DNA of 64,000 bases from Streptomyces roseolus (GCF_014649855.1 NZ_BMTV01000004.1:124001-188000), one strand, 5' to 3'; counted from the first letter of the stretch, positions 26,548-36,721 are shown. Notes: generated by a model not told the origin, from the sequence alone. Translations and numbers: made by a program.

Positions 26548-27143
26548 AGCTTGTTCACGGCCGTCTTCGTCGTGGTGCGGAAGCCGGTCAGCGGGGCGTC
26601 GGCGAGGTCGCCCATCTGGCCCCAGCGGACGAAGGTGACGGTGCGGCCGTCGCGGCCGACGGAGAAGAGGTGGATGTCGGTGGTGCCGATCTGCGGCTCG
26701 GCGGTGTCCAGGCTGTAGACCCAGGCGCCCTCCTCGACGGCGAGCTTGCCGTGGGAGGCGCTGACGGCCTCCAGGCCCGGGTTCTGCTGCTCCAGGCGGG
26801 TGCCGCAGCCGGCGATCGACGTGCGGAGGGTGTCGACCAGCTTCACCGCGTCGGCCTCGGTGCGGGCGACGGTGGTGATCTGGACGCCGTTGGTGTCGAG
26901 CTCGGTGGTGAACTCGCGGTAGCGGGTGTTCTGCGCCGGGATCTTGTACTCGGCGCAGAGGGCGCCGCCGTTCTCCGGGACGCCGTTGAAGATCTGGGTG
27001 GCGGTCCACGGCGTCGACGACTTCGGCATCTGGGAGGCGGCGAGGAAGGCGGGCTGGGCGGCGGCCTGCGCCGGGGCGGCCGCGAGGGCGGCGAGGCCCA
27101 GGGCGGCGGCGGTGGCGGCGAGCGCGGTGCGGAGCTTGGTCAT
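26541..27143 (-). CDS. Secreted hypothetical protein
   Basis: 200 aa. The Sec signal peptide is residues 1 to about 28 ([20 protein letters not shown], cleavage after AQA). The mature part has two cysteines (ALCAEYK, AGCGTRL) that could form a disulfide, and resembles secreted Streptomyces proteins of unknown function with an alternating beta pattern. No catalytic motif seen. The ATG at 27143 is preceded by GGGGGAACCACC. It overlaps the PucR gene end-on by 7 nt and diverges from the membrane-anchored HTH gene. Confidence 0.78.
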   Translation of the reverse strand: MTKLRTALAATAAALGLAALAAAPAQAAAQPAFLAASQMPKSSTPWTATQIFNGVPENGGALCAEYKIPAQNTRYREFTTELDTNGVQITTVARTEADAVKLVDTLRTSIAGCGTRLEQQNPGLEAVSASHGKLAVEEGAWVYSLDTAEPQIGTTDIHLFSVGRDGRTVTFVRWGQMGDLADAPLTGFRTTTKTAVNKLY

Positions 27144-27307
27144 GGTGGTGGTTCCCCCGTCGGGTGGTTCGGTCGGTGCTCCACCAGACTCGGGCCACCG
27201 CCCGCCGTCCGGCAACGGTGACGCGCCCGTCGCCCGTCCCGGAACCATTCCACCCCCGCTGACGTGCAAGGACGTGAAGGGTGGGACGCAGGGGCGAGGG
27301 GGATGGA

Positions 27308-28459
27308 ATGCCGAAGGACGCCGCGGTCGAGGAGTTCGCGCGGCTCGTGCGCGCGCTGAAGGCGCGCGACGGGAGGAGTTACGAGGCGCTGGGCCGGCGT
27401 CTGAGCGTCAGCGCGTCCACCCTCCACCGGTACTGCTCCGGCGCGACCGTCCCGGAGGACTTCGCCGTGGTCGACCGCCTCGCCCTGCTGTGCGGGGCGG
27501 GCGAGGAGGAACGGCGGACCCTGGAGGGGGCCTGGACCCGCGCGGACGCCGCCCGCCGCCCGTCGGCGCCGGACCCCGGCACGGAGCGGGAGCCCATGCC
27601 CGCGCCCGCGCCGGAGGCGACTCCGGCGTCCGCGCCGGAGCCCGGCCCCGAGCCGACGCCTGTGCCGGAGCCCGCGCACGCGCGCGTGCCGGGCCTCCCG
27701 TCCGGGCGGCGGCGCCGCCGGTGGGCGTGGGCGGGCCTGGTCGGCGGGGCGGTGGCGGTGCTCGCGGCGGTGACGCTCGGAGTCGTACTCCTGCCGGAGA
27801 GGGCGGAGGTCCCGGCGCCCCCGCCGTTGACCTGGACGGTCGCCTCGCACGTCTGGGCGAACGGATGCGGGCACACCTATCTCGCGGGGCGCACGCCCGG
27901 CCCCCCGCCCGTGCCGGCCGACGCGCGGCGGTGGGCGGAGGCGGCGGGGGCGGTGCACGGCGGGGAGACGCTGGTGCGGGTGTCGGTGCAGGGGAAGGGC
28001 GCGTCGGCCGTGGTGCTCCAGGCGCTGCACGTGCGGGTGGTGGAGCGGGCGGCGCCGCTGCCGTGGGCGGCGTACCGGATGGACGACGGGTGCGGCGGTG
28101 CGGTGACGCCGCGCCGTTTCGAGGTGGACCTGGACCGGCCGCGGCCGGTGGCGCGGGCGCTGGACGGGTACGACGCCTCCGGGGCGGAGGGCCGGACCCT
28201 GCCCGCCGTCACCTTCCCGTACGCGGTCACCGCCACCGGCCCCGAGGAGCTGCTCGTCACGGCGCGGACGGCGGGGTGCGACTGCCGCTGGTACCTGGAG
28301 CTGGAGTGGAGCGCCGAGGGGCGGAGCGGCACGGTGCGGATCGGGGACGAGGAGGGGGAACCCTTCCGGACGAGCGGGGTGGGGGGAAGGCCGGTGTACG
28401 GGTACGACTCCGGGGGACGGGCCTGGATCACAGGCCGGGAGTCTGGACAGGGCGGGTGA
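27308..28459 (+). CDS. Membrane-anchored helix-turn-helix (XRE-like) protein
   Basis: 383 aa. Residues 1-75 form an XRE-like HTH domain (YEALGRRLSVSASTLHRYCS, then GATVPEDFAVVDRLALLCGA). A Pro/Glu/Ala-rich linker follows (about 95-140), then a basic stop (GRRRRRW), one membrane helix (AGLVGGAVAVLAAVTLGVVL) and an about 210-residue outside domain with conserved-looking cysteines (ANGCGHTY, DDGCGGA, AGCDCRWY). This layout suggests a DNA-binding or protein-binding signal device sensing the cell surface, but no function is established. The ATG at 27308 has AGGGGG about 6 nt upstream. Confidence 0.8.
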   Translation: MPKDAAVEEFARLVRALKARDGRSYEALGRRLSVSASTLHRYCSGATVPEDFAVVDRLALLCGAGEEERRTLEGAWTRADAARRPSAPDPGTEREPMPAPAPEATPASAPEPGPEPTPVPEPAHARVPGLPSGRRRRRWAWAGLVGGAVAVLAAVTLGVVLLPERAEVPAPPPLTWTVASHVWANGCGHTYLAGRTPGPPPVPADARRWAEAAGAVHGGETLVRVSVQGKGASAVVLQALHVRVVERAAPLPWAAYRMDDGCGGAVTPRRFEVDLDRPRPVARALDGYDASGAEGRTLPAVTFPYAVTATGPEELLVTARTAGCDCRWYLELEWSAEGRSGTVRIGDEEGEPFRTSGVGGRPVYGYDSGGRAWITGRESGQGG

Positions 28460-28486
28460 CCGCTGGGTAACTTCGGACCTGACAGA

Positions 28487-28502
28487 CTGAGCAAGCGCTT
28501 AG
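28487..28502. promoter_or_regulatory. Probable TetR-type operator before the acyl-CoA dehydrogenase
   Basis: CTGAGC-AAGC-GCTTAG, an inverted repeat with one mismatch pair, 34 bp upstream of the GTG start in the expected promoter region. Resembles operators bound by TetR regulators of fatty acid or acyl-CoA genes. Confidence 0.5.
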
Positions 28503-28535
28503 ACAACTGGGCCCGCACACCGGAGGAGTCGCACC

Positions 28536-29693
<1,158 letters not shown>

Positions 29694-30563
29694 GTGCCCG
29701 AAGCGCCCTCCGCACTGGATGACCTGCTCGCCCTCCTCGACCTGGAGCGGATCGAGCAGGACATCTTCCGGGGACAGTCCCGGTCCGCGATCGTCCCCCG
29801 CGTCTTCGGCGGCCAGGTGGCCGCCCAGGCGCTGGTGGCCGCGGGCCGGACCGTCCCCGCGGACCGTCTCGCGCACTCCCTGCACGCGTACTTCCTCGTG
29901 CCGGGCGACCCGGGCGCGCCGATCGTCTACGAGGTCGACCGGATCCGGGACGGGCGGTCCTTCACCACCCGGCGGGTGGTGGCCGTCCAGCACGGGCAGC
30001 CGATCTTCCACCTCTCCGCGTCCTTCCAGACGCACGAGGAGGGGCTCGACCACCAGGCGGAGATGCCGGCCGCGCCCGACCCGGACGCGCTGCCGACCGC
30101 CGAGGAGACGCTCCCCCGGCACCTGCCGGAGGACATCGCCCGGCGCCTCGTCGAGGCCCGCGGCGCCGTCGACCTGCGGTACGCCGACACTCCGCCGTGG
30201 GGCTCCGTCGGCGAGCCGCGCGCACCGCGCTCGCAGGTCTGGTTCCGCACCGCCGGCAAGCTCTCCGACGACCCCTTGCTGCACGTGGTGCTCGCCACCT
30301 ACGTCTCCGACATGACCCTGCTCGACTCGGTGCTGCTCGCCCACGGGCGCGGCGGCTGGGCCGTCGGGGACGTGGTCGGCGCCTCCCTCGACCACGCGAT
30401 GTGGTTCCACCGGCCGTTCCGGGCCGACGAGTGGCTCCTCTACGACCAGGAGTCGCCGTCCTCCTCCGGCGGACGCGGCCTCGGCCAGGCCAGGATCTGG
30501 ACGCGGGACGGGCGGCTCGCGATCTCCGTCATCCAGGAGGGTGTCGTTCGCGTCCCGCGCTGA
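29694..30563 (+). CDS. tesB: Acyl-CoA thioesterase II (TesB family)
   Basis: 289-aa double-hotdog thioesterase that hydrolyses acyl-CoA to free acid and CoA. N-terminal hotdog: FRGQSRSAIVPRVFGGQVAA, HSLHAYFLVPGD. C-terminal hotdog: YVSDMTLLDS, SLDHAMWFHRPF, SSGGRGLGQARIW, with the conserved Asp in SLDHAMW matching the TesB catalytic Asp. The GTG start follows the acyl-CoA dehydrogenase stop with no gap, so translation is coupled. Likely acts in the same lipid-handling step. Confidence 0.9.
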   Translation: MPEAPSALDDLLALLDLERIEQDIFRGQSRSAIVPRVFGGQVAAQALVAAGRTVPADRLAHSLHAYFLVPGDPGAPIVYEVDRIRDGRSFTTRRVVAVQHGQPIFHLSASFQTHEEGLDHQAEMPAAPDPDALPTAEETLPRHLPEDIARRLVEARGAVDLRYADTPPWGSVGEPRAPRSQVWFRTAGKLSDDPLLHVVLATYVSDMTLLDSVLLAHGRGGWAVGDVVGASLDHAMWFHRPFRADEWLLYDQESPSSSGGRGLGQARIWTRDGRLAISVIQEGVVRVPR

Positions 30564-30587
30564 CGACCGGACATACCGTCCGATGTC

Positions 30588-31526
30588 ATGACAGAGGCAC
30601 GGACGGACAACGGCGAGAGCACCTTCACGGTGATCGTGGCGGCGGGCGCGAACCTCGGGATCGCGGTCGCCAAGGCCGTGGCGGGCGTCATCAGCGGTTC
30701 GAGCGCGATGCTTTCGGAGGCCGCCCACTCGGTCGCCGACACCGTCACCGAGGTCATGCTGCTCACCGCGCTCAAGCGGAGCGAGAAGCCCGCCGACGAG
30801 GACCACCCCGTCGGGCACGCGGGCGAGCGGTACGTGTGGGCGATGCTCGCCGCCGTCGCCACCTTCGTCGGCGGCGCCGTCTTCTCCCTCTACGACGGCA
30901 TCCACACCCTCACCCACGGCGAGGAGCTCGGCGACCCGCTCGTCTCCTACGTCGTCCTCGGCGTCGCCTTCGTCCTGGAGGCCTTCTCCCTGCGGACCGG
31001 CGTCAAGCAGGTCAAGGCGGAGGCGGAACGGATGCGGGCGCCGTTCGCCGACTACCTGCGGCTCACCCCCGACACCACCGTGAAGGCGGTGGTCCTGGAG
31101 GACTCGGCGGCCCTCGCCGGCCTGATGCTCGCGGCCGGCGGCCTCCTCGGCGGCCAGATCACCGGTTCCGGCGTCTGGGACGGCGTCGCCTCGATCCTCA
31201 TCGGCTGCCTGCTCGTGTACGTGGCCTGGGTCCTGGGCCGCGCCAACGCCCGGCTCCTCATCGGCCGCCCGCTGCCCCGCCCCATGCGGGCGGAGGTGCG
31301 GGAGGAGCTGCTCGGCGTCGCGCACGTGGTGGACGTCCTCGACCTGATCACCCTGATCCAGGGCCCCGGCGAGGTGATGGTCGCCGCGAAGGTCGACTTC
31401 CGGGACGTGGTGACGGCGGCGGAGGTGGAGCGGGCCTGCGAACAGGCGGAGGCGCGCCTCCGGGCCCGCTTCCCCTCGGTGCGGCGGGTCTACCTGGACC
31501 CGACGCCGGGGCCGTCAGACCAGTAG
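30588..31526 (+). CDS. Cation diffusion facilitator (CDF) transporter
   Basis: 312-aa membrane transporter exchanging divalent metal ions (Zn, Fe, Mn or Co) for protons. Six helices; metal-site motifs SEAAHSVADTVTE in TM2 and VVLEDSAALAGLMLA in TM5. The DHPVGHAGERYVWA loop is typical of the family. The cytoplasmic C-terminal domain covers about residues 220-312. The ATG at 30588 lies 24 nt after the thioesterase. Its last 12 nt overlap the convergent phosphatase gene. Metal specificity unknown. Confidence 0.9.
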   Translation: MTEARTDNGESTFTVIVAAGANLGIAVAKAVAGVISGSSAMLSEAAHSVADTVTEVMLLTALKRSEKPADEDHPVGHAGERYVWAMLAAVATFVGGAVFSLYDGIHTLTHGEELGDPLVSYVVLGVAFVLEAFSLRTGVKQVKAEAERMRAPFADYLRLTPDTTVKAVVLEDSAALAGLMLAAGGLLGGQITGSGVWDGVASILIGCLLVYVAWVLGRANARLLIGRPLPRPMRAEVREELLGVAHVVDVLDLITLIQGPGEVMVAAKVDFRDVVTAAEVERACEQAEARLRARFPSVRRVYLDPTPGPSDQ

Positions 31527-32306
31527 GCCCGCCGCGTTCAGCAGGTACGCCGTCAGCGGCTCGTAGAAGCGCGGGTCCACGACGTGGTCGTCGAGCGGGA
31601 CGGTCACCTTCATGGTGCCCTCGGCCTCGGCGAGGAAGAGCGCCGGGTCGTTGCAGTCCGCGTAGCCGACGGAGTCGATGCCGCGCTGCGCGGCGCGGCC
31701 GGCCCAGCCGTGGTCGGCGACGACGAGGTCCGGCGCGGCCTCGCCGAGCAGGGCGAGGCCGTCGAGGATCGCGTTCATCGGCTCCGGCGAGTGGGTGTGC
31801 CAGAGGCTGGCGCCGCGCTCGAAGACGGCGACGTCCGCGAACTGCACGACGTACCCCTCGTCGGCGACGAGCCCGCCGGGGATCCGCACGATGTCGCAGC
31901 CCTGCGCGCGGAGCGCGGCGGCGACCCTGCCGTGCGCGTCGATCAGCGCGCCGGGGTGGCCGGTCGCGAAGAGCACGCGCTGCCGGGCGGCGGCGGCCTC
32001 CTTCAGCCGGGCGGCCATCCGGTCGAGGGCGTCGACGGTCAGCTCGGGGTCGATGGTGTCCTGCCCGGCGCGGTGGGCCGGGTCGTCGACGACGCCGCAG
32101 CGCTCGGCCATCACGGCGAGCACGTCCTGCTCGTCCGTCCACCGGTCCCCGAGCTCCAGGCCGAGCCAGTAGTGCCGGTCGCCGTTGGCGAGCTTGCGGT
32201 AGTGGTCGAGGTTGTTCTCGCGGGGGGTGGCGACGTCGCCCGCGATGCGGCTGCGGACGAGGTGCTCGACGAGGGCGTCACGGCTGAGTATCGGCATGCC
32301 GCTCAT
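31515..32306 (-). CDS. Putative phosphatase (conserved Streptomyces family)
   Basis: 263-aa soluble protein of a family usually annotated simply as phosphatase in Streptomyces. Conserved-looking blocks are DVATPRENNLDHYRKLANGD, RVLFATGHPGALIDAHG, DLVVADHGWAGRA and SVGYADCNDPALFLAEAEG. These suggest a metal-dependent active site rich in His and Asp, but the mechanism is not defined by sequence alone. The ATG at 32306 overlaps the TGA of the MarR gene (ATGA), so the pair is coupled; an alternative ATG is three codons in. It also overlaps the CDF gene tail to tail. Confidence 0.65.
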   Translation of the reverse strand: MSGMPILSRDALVEHLVRSRIAGDVATPRENNLDHYRKLANGDRHYWLGLELGDRWTDEQDVLAVMAERCGVVDDPAHRAGQDTIDPELTVDALDRMAARLKEAAAARQRVLFATGHPGALIDAHGRVAAALRAQGCDIVRIPGGLVADEGYVVQFADVAVFERGASLWHTHSPEPMNAILDGLALLGEAAPDLVVADHGWAGRAAQRGIDSVGYADCNDPALFLAEAEGTMKVTVPLDDHVVDPRFYEPLTAYLLNAAGLLV

Positions 32307-32815
32307 TTTGCCGCGCCGGGGCCTTCACCGTGCGGATCGTCCGGACTCCGGCCCCCGGCCCCCGGGGCGGCCGGAGCGTCCAGAGCGTCCAGAGCGGCCG
32401 GAGCGTCCAGGGCGGCCGGGGCGGCGAGCAGTCCGCGCACCTCCGGCGCGGTGCCGGACAGCTCGCCCAGCAACTCCTCCACGGTGGCGGTGGATTCCGC
32501 GAAGATCCCCCGGCCGGCCGGGGTGAGCCGCACGTCGAAGCCCCGCCGGTCGGTGGCGCAGGGCCGGCGCTCGGCGTATCCGGCGTCCACCATCTGCGCG
32601 AGCAGCCGGGAGACCTGGGGCTGACTCCGGGAGACGCGGGCGCTCAGCTCGCCGGCGCGGAGCCAGTCGTCCTCCCGGTCCATGACGTCCATGATCTCGA
32701 AGGCGCTGACGCACAGGCCGTACGTGTCGGAGAGCAGGCGCTCCGCGGCCTGGACGATCTGCGCGCCGGCGCGGACCGTGGCCATCCAGCGGTCGGTCAG
32801 GGGTGCTTCGGTCAC
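32303..32815 (-). CDS. MarR family transcriptional regulator
   Basis: 170-aa winged-HTH regulator: AGELSARVSRSQPQVSRLLA as recognition region, then RRPCATDRRGFDVRLTPAGR as the wing. The C-terminal about 40 residues are a low-complexity Ala/Asp/Pro tail encoded by 9-bp DNA repeats (32374-32427). Divergent from a drug-type MFS exporter, with two near-identical palindromic operators between them, so it probably represses the exporter and itself. Coupled by ATGA overlap to the putative phosphatase. Confidence 0.87.
   Translation of the reverse strand: MTEAPLTDRWMATVRAGAQIVQAAERLLSDTYGLCVSAFEIMDVMDREDDWLRAGELSARVSRSQPQVSRLLAQMVDAGYAERRPCATDRRGFDVRLTPAGRGIFAESTATVEELLGELSGTAPEVRGLLAAPAALDAPAALDALDAPAAPGAGGRSPDDPHGEGPGAAK
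32374..32427. repeat. Six 9-bp tandem units inside the MarR gene
   Basis: Units of the type GAGCGTCCA / GAGCGGCCG / GGGCGGCCG run in register and encode the Ala-Leu-Asp-Pro tail of the MarR protein. In frame, so copy number could vary without frameshift. Confidence 0.75.
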
Positions 32816-32849
32816 GCCCCGATCCTAGGCGTGCCCCCGCCCCTTGTCT

Positions 32850-32865
32850 ATGCATGTGCATGGAT
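32850..32865. promoter_or_regulatory. MarR operator copy 1
   Basis: ATGCATGTGCATGGAT; contains the perfect inverted repeat ATGCA-TG-TGCAT. Located between the MarR and MFS starts; second copy 36 bp away. Confidence 0.75.
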
Positions 32866-32885
32866 GTAGCGTTCGGCCGAATTCA

Positions 32886-32901
32886 ATGCATGCGCATGGA
32901 T
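32886..32901. promoter_or_regulatory. MarR operator copy 2
   Basis: ATGCATGCGCATGGAT, identical to copy 1 at 15 of 16 positions and 27-42 bp upstream of the MFS ATG. The two-site arrangement supports cooperative repression. Confidence 0.75.
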
Positions 32902-32927
32902 CTGATTCCGTGCGAGAAGGGACCCCC

Positions 32928-34391
32928 ATGAACCAGCGGACGCCGGCACCCCCGGCCCCGGCCCCCTCCCCCGCCGCCCCCACTGCCCCCGCCGCTCCCG
33001 CCAGGGCCCCCTGGACCGCGCTGGTCGTGGTCGGCGTCGCCCAGCTGATGGTGATGCTCGACTCGACCGTCGTGAACGTGGCCCTCCCCTCCATCGGAGC
33101 GGACCTGCCCGCGGACCGGACGGCCCTCCAGTGGACGGTCAGCGCCTACGTCCTGCTGTTCGGCAGCCTCCTCCTCTTCGGCGGCCGGGTCTCCGACGTC
33201 TTCGGCCGGCGCCGCACCTTCCTCACCGGGCTCGCCCTGTTCGCCGCGGCCTCCGCGCTCTGCGGCGTCGCCGCCGACCAGGAACTGCTGGTCGGCGGAC
33301 GCGCCGCGCAGGGCGTCGGCGCCGCGCTGCTCTCCGCGGCCGCCCTCTCGATCGTCCTGGAGGTCTACCAGGACGAGGAGCAGCGCAGGACCGCGCTGAC
33401 CGTCTGGAGCGGCCTCGGCGTGATCGGCGCCACCATCGGCGTCGTCCTCGGCGGACTGATCGTCACCGCCGTCGACTGGCGCTGGGCCTTCCTCATCAAC
33501 CTCCCCGTCAGCGTCGCGGCCCTCGTCGGCGCCCTGCGCTCCCTGCCGTCGCCGCACACCGCCTCCGACCGCAGGCTCCGGCTCCCCTCGGCCGTCGTGT
33601 CCACGGCCGCACTCGCCGCCCTCTCCTTCGGCCTGATCCGCCTCCACGAGGGCTTCGGCGACCGCACCGCCTGGATGAGCCTCGCCGCCGCGGTGGTCCT
33701 CCTCGCCCTGGTGACCTTCATGGAGCTGGGCAAGGACGACCCGCTGCTCCCGCTGCACCTGCTGCGCAAGCCGACCTACTGGCTGTCCAGCATCGGCCTG
33801 CTCCTGGTCGCCTGCGTGATGATCGGCAGCTCCTTCCTGGCCAGCCAGTACTTCCAGCAGGTCCACGGGATGAGCGCCTTCGTCACCGGCCTCTCCCTGC
33901 TGCCCATGGGCCTGGCCGCGCTCGTCGTCGCCACGGTCGCGCCCGCCCTCGTCGGCGCGCTCGGGCCGGGCGGGACGTACGCGCTCGGCGCCGCGCTCCA
34001 CCTCGTCGGCGCGGGTGTCCTCGCCACCGGCCCCGACTCGGTCCGGCTGACGATCGTGGCGCTCGCCGTCGTCGGTGCGGGCCTCCCGGCCTGCTTCGTC
34101 CCCCTCTTCGGCATCGGCACCTCACACGTCGAGGTGGCGGAGTCGGGCGTCGGCTCCGGCCTGCTGAACACCTTCAACGAGAGCGGCGCCGCCCTGGGCA
34201 TCGCCGTGATCGGCACCCTCCTGGCCACCACCGTCGACGGCCGCCTCGGCGAGGGCGCCTCCGCCCGGGACGCCACCGCCTCCGGCGTCGCCAACGGCTT
34301 CCTGGCCCTCGCGGTCTGCTCCGCCGTCGCCCTCGTCATCGCGCTCGTCCTGCGCCGGCTCACCCGCGGGAAGCGGCCGGCGGCGGCGTAG
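32928..34391 (+). CDS. MFS drug exporter (DHA2, 14-helix type)
   Basis: 487-aa proton-driven exporter. A Pro/Ala-rich N-terminal tail (residues 2-27) precedes fourteen helices. Motif A is GGRVSDVFGRRRTFL; motif C-like segment GLGVIGATIGVVLGGLI; helix 1 carries MLDSTVVNVALPSI, diagnostic of DHA2 EmrB/QacA-type pumps. The substrate is unknown; antibiotic or toxic compound export is the family norm. The ATG at 32928 has GAAGGG upstream. Controlled by the divergent MarR gene through the two operators upstream. Confidence 0.92.
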   Translation: MNQRTPAPPAPAPSPAAPTAPAAPARAPWTALVVVGVAQLMVMLDSTVVNVALPSIGADLPADRTALQWTVSAYVLLFGSLLLFGGRVSDVFGRRRTFLTGLALFAAASALCGVAADQELLVGGRAAQGVGAALLSAAALSIVLEVYQDEEQRRTALTVWSGLGVIGATIGVVLGGLIVTAVDWRWAFLINLPVSVAALVGALRSLPSPHTASDRRLRLPSAVVSTAALAALSFGLIRLHEGFGDRTAWMSLAAAVVLLALVTFMELGKDDPLLPLHLLRKPTYWLSSIGLLLVACVMIGSSFLASQYFQQVHGMSAFVTGLSLLPMGLAALVVATVAPALVGALGPGGTYALGAALHLVGAGVLATGPDSVRLTIVALAVVGAGLPACFVPLFGIGTSHVEVAESGVGSGLLNTFNESGAALGIAVIGTLLATTVDGRLGEGASARDATASGVANGFLALAVCSAVALVIALVLRRLTRGKRPAAA

Positions 34392-34423
34392 TCACGGAAC
34401 GGCGGCGCGGGCGCCGGCGGGGT

Positions 34424-35026
34424 TCAGACCGCCAGGGCGCCCAGCGCGCCGTGGGTGAGGTTGCGCAGGAGGCGTTCCATCTCGGCGCGCTCCAGGGGGG
34501 CGCCGAGGTGCGGGGTGGAGTTGAGGAGGCCGAAGACCGCGTGCACCGCCGCCCGCACCTCCGGCTCGGACGCCGCCGGGTACAGGGCGCGCACCACGTC
34601 GACCCACAGTTCGACGTACTGGCGCTGGAGCTGCCGGACGCGCTTGCGGTCCTCGTCCTTGAGCCGGTCGAGCTCGCGGTCGTGCAGGGTGATGAGCGGC
34701 CGGTCGTCGAGGGCGAAGTCGATGTGCCCGTCGATGAGCGCGGCCAGCAGGGCCGCCGGGTCGCCGGGCGACTCCGCGACCCGCAGCCGGCCGCCGGCGA
34801 GGAGCCGCTCGCTGATGCCGACGAGCAGCTCGGCGAGCATCGCGTCCTTGCCGGGGAAGTGCCGGTAGAGCCCGGGGCCGCTGATGCCGACCGCGGCCCC
34901 TATCTCGTCGACCCCCACCCCGTGGAACCCGCGCGCGGCGAAGAGACGGGCGGCCTCCTTGAGGATCTGCTCGCGGCGGGTCGGCGCGTCCATCCGGGCG
35001 TGCGTCGGGGTCGGGCTCGTACTCAT
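34424..35026 (-). CDS. TetR family regulator of the leucine catabolic operon
   Basis: 200-aa regulator with an N-terminal TetR HTH (RREQILKEAARLFAARGFHG, then VGVDEIGAAVGISGPGLYRH) and an all-helical ligand domain. Divergent from the acyl-CoA carboxylase operon, with two GTTARCG-type operators in the 87-bp gap, so it most likely represses that operon in response to an acyl-CoA. The start is uncertain: ATG at 35026 has GGAGGG very close upstream; ATG at 35035 would add three residues. Confidence 0.87.
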   Translation of the reverse strand: MSTSPTPTHARMDAPTRREQILKEAARLFAARGFHGVGVDEIGAAVGISGPGLYRHFPGKDAMLAELLVGISERLLAGGRLRVAESPGDPAALLAALIDGHIDFALDDRPLITLHDRELDRLKDEDRKRVRQLQRQYVELWVDVVRALYPAASEPEVRAAVHAVFGLLNSTPHLGAPLERAEMERLLRNLTHGALGALAV

Positions 35027-35047
35027 GCCCTCCATCCTAGACAACCT

Positions 35048-35065
35048 GGTTAGCGGTCGTTAACC
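35048..35065. promoter_or_regulatory. TetR operator copy 1
   Basis: GGTTAGCG-GT-CGTTAACC, an 18-bp inverted repeat with one mismatch pair, in the tetR/carboxylase divergent region. Confidence 0.7.
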
Positions 35066-35077
35066 TGGGCCGCGTAC

Positions 35078-35093
35078 GTTAACGCTCATTAAC
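35078..35093. promoter_or_regulatory. TetR operator copy 2
   Basis: GTTAACG-CT-CATTAAC, same pattern as copy 1, centres 29 bp apart; 20 bp before the carboxylase ATG. Confidence 0.7.
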
Positions 35094-35113
35094 CGAACAA
35101 GGGAGATCGGTCG

Positions 35114-36721
35114 ATGCGGCAGGCACCTGTGCTGTCGAGCGCGGCAGATCCCGCCTCGGCGGCCTGGCGGGCCAACGAGGCGGCGCACCAGGAGCTCTCG
35201 GAGACGCTGCGGGCCAAGCTGGCCGAGGCCGCGCTCGGAGGCGGTGAGAAGTCCCGGGCCCGGCACACCGCGCGAGGGAAGCTGCTGCCGCGCGACCGGG
35301 TGGACACCCTCCTGGACCCGGGTTCGCCCTTCCTGGAGCTGGCCCCGCTCGCGGCGAACGGCATGTACGGCGACCAGGCCCCGGCCGCCGGCGTCATCGC
35401 CGGCATCGGCCGGGTCTCCGGCCGCGAGTGCGTGATCGTCGCCAACGACGCCACGGTCAAGGGCGGCACCTACTACCCGATGACGGTGAAGAAGCACCTG
35501 CGGGCGCAGGAGGTGGCACTCGACAACCGCCTCCCCTGCCTCTACCTCGTCGACTCCGGCGGCGCCTTCCTGCCGATGCAGGACGAGGTCTTCCCGGACC
35601 GCGAGCACTTCGGCCGGATCTTCTACAACCAGGCCCGCATGTCCGGCGCCGGCATCCCGCAGATCGCCGCCGTCATGGGCTCCTGCACGGCCGGCGGCGC
35701 GTACGTCCCCGCGATGAGCGACGAGGCCGTGATCGTCCGGAACCAGGGCACGATCTTCCTCGGCGGCCCGCCGCTGGTGAAGGCCGCCACCGGCGAGGTC
35801 GTCACGGCGGAGGAGCTGGGCGGCGGCGAGGTCCACTCGCGGATCTCCGGCGTCACCGACCACCTCGCGGAGGACGACGCGCACGCGCTGCGGATCGTCC
35901 GGAACATCGTGGCGACCCTCCCCGAGCGGGGCCCGCTGCCGTGGTCCGTCGAGCCGGTCGAGGAGCCGAAGGTCGACCCGTACGGGCTGTACGGCGCCGT
36001 CCCGGTCGACTCCCGCACCCCGTACGACGTGCGCGAGGTCATCGCCCGCGTGGTGGACGGCTCCCGCTTCCAGGAGTTCAAGTCCGAGTACGGCCAGACC
36101 CTCGTCACCGGCTTCGCCCGCATCCACGGCCACCCGGTCGGGATCGTCGCCAACAACGGCATCCTCTTCGCCGAGTCCGCCCAGAAGGGCGCGCACTTCA
36201 TCGAGCTGTGCGACCAGCGCGGCATCCCGCTGGTCTTCCTCCAGAACATCACCGGCTTCATGGTCGGCAAGGCGTACGAGCACGGCGGCATCGCCAAGCA
36301 CGGCGCCAAGATGGTCACCGCGGTCGCCACCACGCGCGTCCCGAAGCTGACGGTCGTCGTCGGCGGCTCCTTCGGCGCGGGCAACTACTCGATGTGCGGC
36401 CGGGCCTACTCCCCCCGCTTCCTGTGGATGTGGCCCAACGCCAAGATCTCCGTCATGGGCGGCGAGCAGGCCGCCTCGGTCCTCGCCACGGTCAAGCGCG
36501 ACCAGCTCGGGGACGCGTGGAGCGCCGACGAGGAGGAGGCGTTCAAGGCGCCGATCCGCGAGCAGTACGAGACGCAGGGCAGCGCCTACTACGCGACCGC
36601 CCGCCTCTGGGACGACGGCGTGATCGACCCGCTGGAGACCCGGCAGGTGCTCGGTCTCGCGCTGACCGCCTGTGCCAACGCGCCCCTGGGTGACCCCCAG
36701 TTCGGCGTCTTCCGGATGTGA
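35114..36721 (+). CDS. Acyl-CoA carboxylase beta subunit (methylcrotonyl-CoA type)
   Basis: 535-aa carboxyltransferase subunit. It transfers CO2 from biotin to the acyl-CoA. Two crotonase-like halves are visible: the N-half with [17 protein letters not shown] and [17 protein letters not shown], and the C-half with [20 protein letters not shown] and [18 protein letters not shown]. These match 3-methylcrotonyl-CoA carboxylase beta closely. With HMG-CoA lyase and a branched-chain acyl-CoA dehydrogenase downstream, methylcrotonyl-CoA (leucine pathway) is the likely substrate. The ATG at 35114 has AGGGAG upstream. First gene of the operon. Confidence 0.93.
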   Translation: MRQAPVLSSAADPASAAWRANEAAHQELSETLRAKLAEAALGGGEKSRARHTARGKLLPRDRVDTLLDPGSPFLELAPLAANGMYGDQAPAAGVIAGIGRVSGRECVIVANDATVKGGTYYPMTVKKHLRAQEVALDNRLPCLYLVDSGGAFLPMQDEVFPDREHFGRIFYNQARMSGAGIPQIAAVMGSCTAGGAYVPAMSDEAVIVRNQGTIFLGGPPLVKAATGEVVTAEELGGGEVHSRISGVTDHLAEDDAHALRIVRNIVATLPERGPLPWSVEPVEEPKVDPYGLYGAVPVDSRTPYDVREVIARVVDGSRFQEFKSEYGQTLVTGFARIHGHPVGIVANNGILFAESAQKGAHFIELCDQRGIPLVFLQNITGFMVGKAYEHGGIAKHGAKMVTAVATTRVPKLTVVVGGSFGAGNYSMCGRAYSPRFLWMWPNAKISVMGGEQAASVLATVKRDQLGDAWSADEEEAFKAPIREQYETQGSAYYATARLWDDGVIDPLETRQVLGLALTACANAPLGDPQFGVFRM

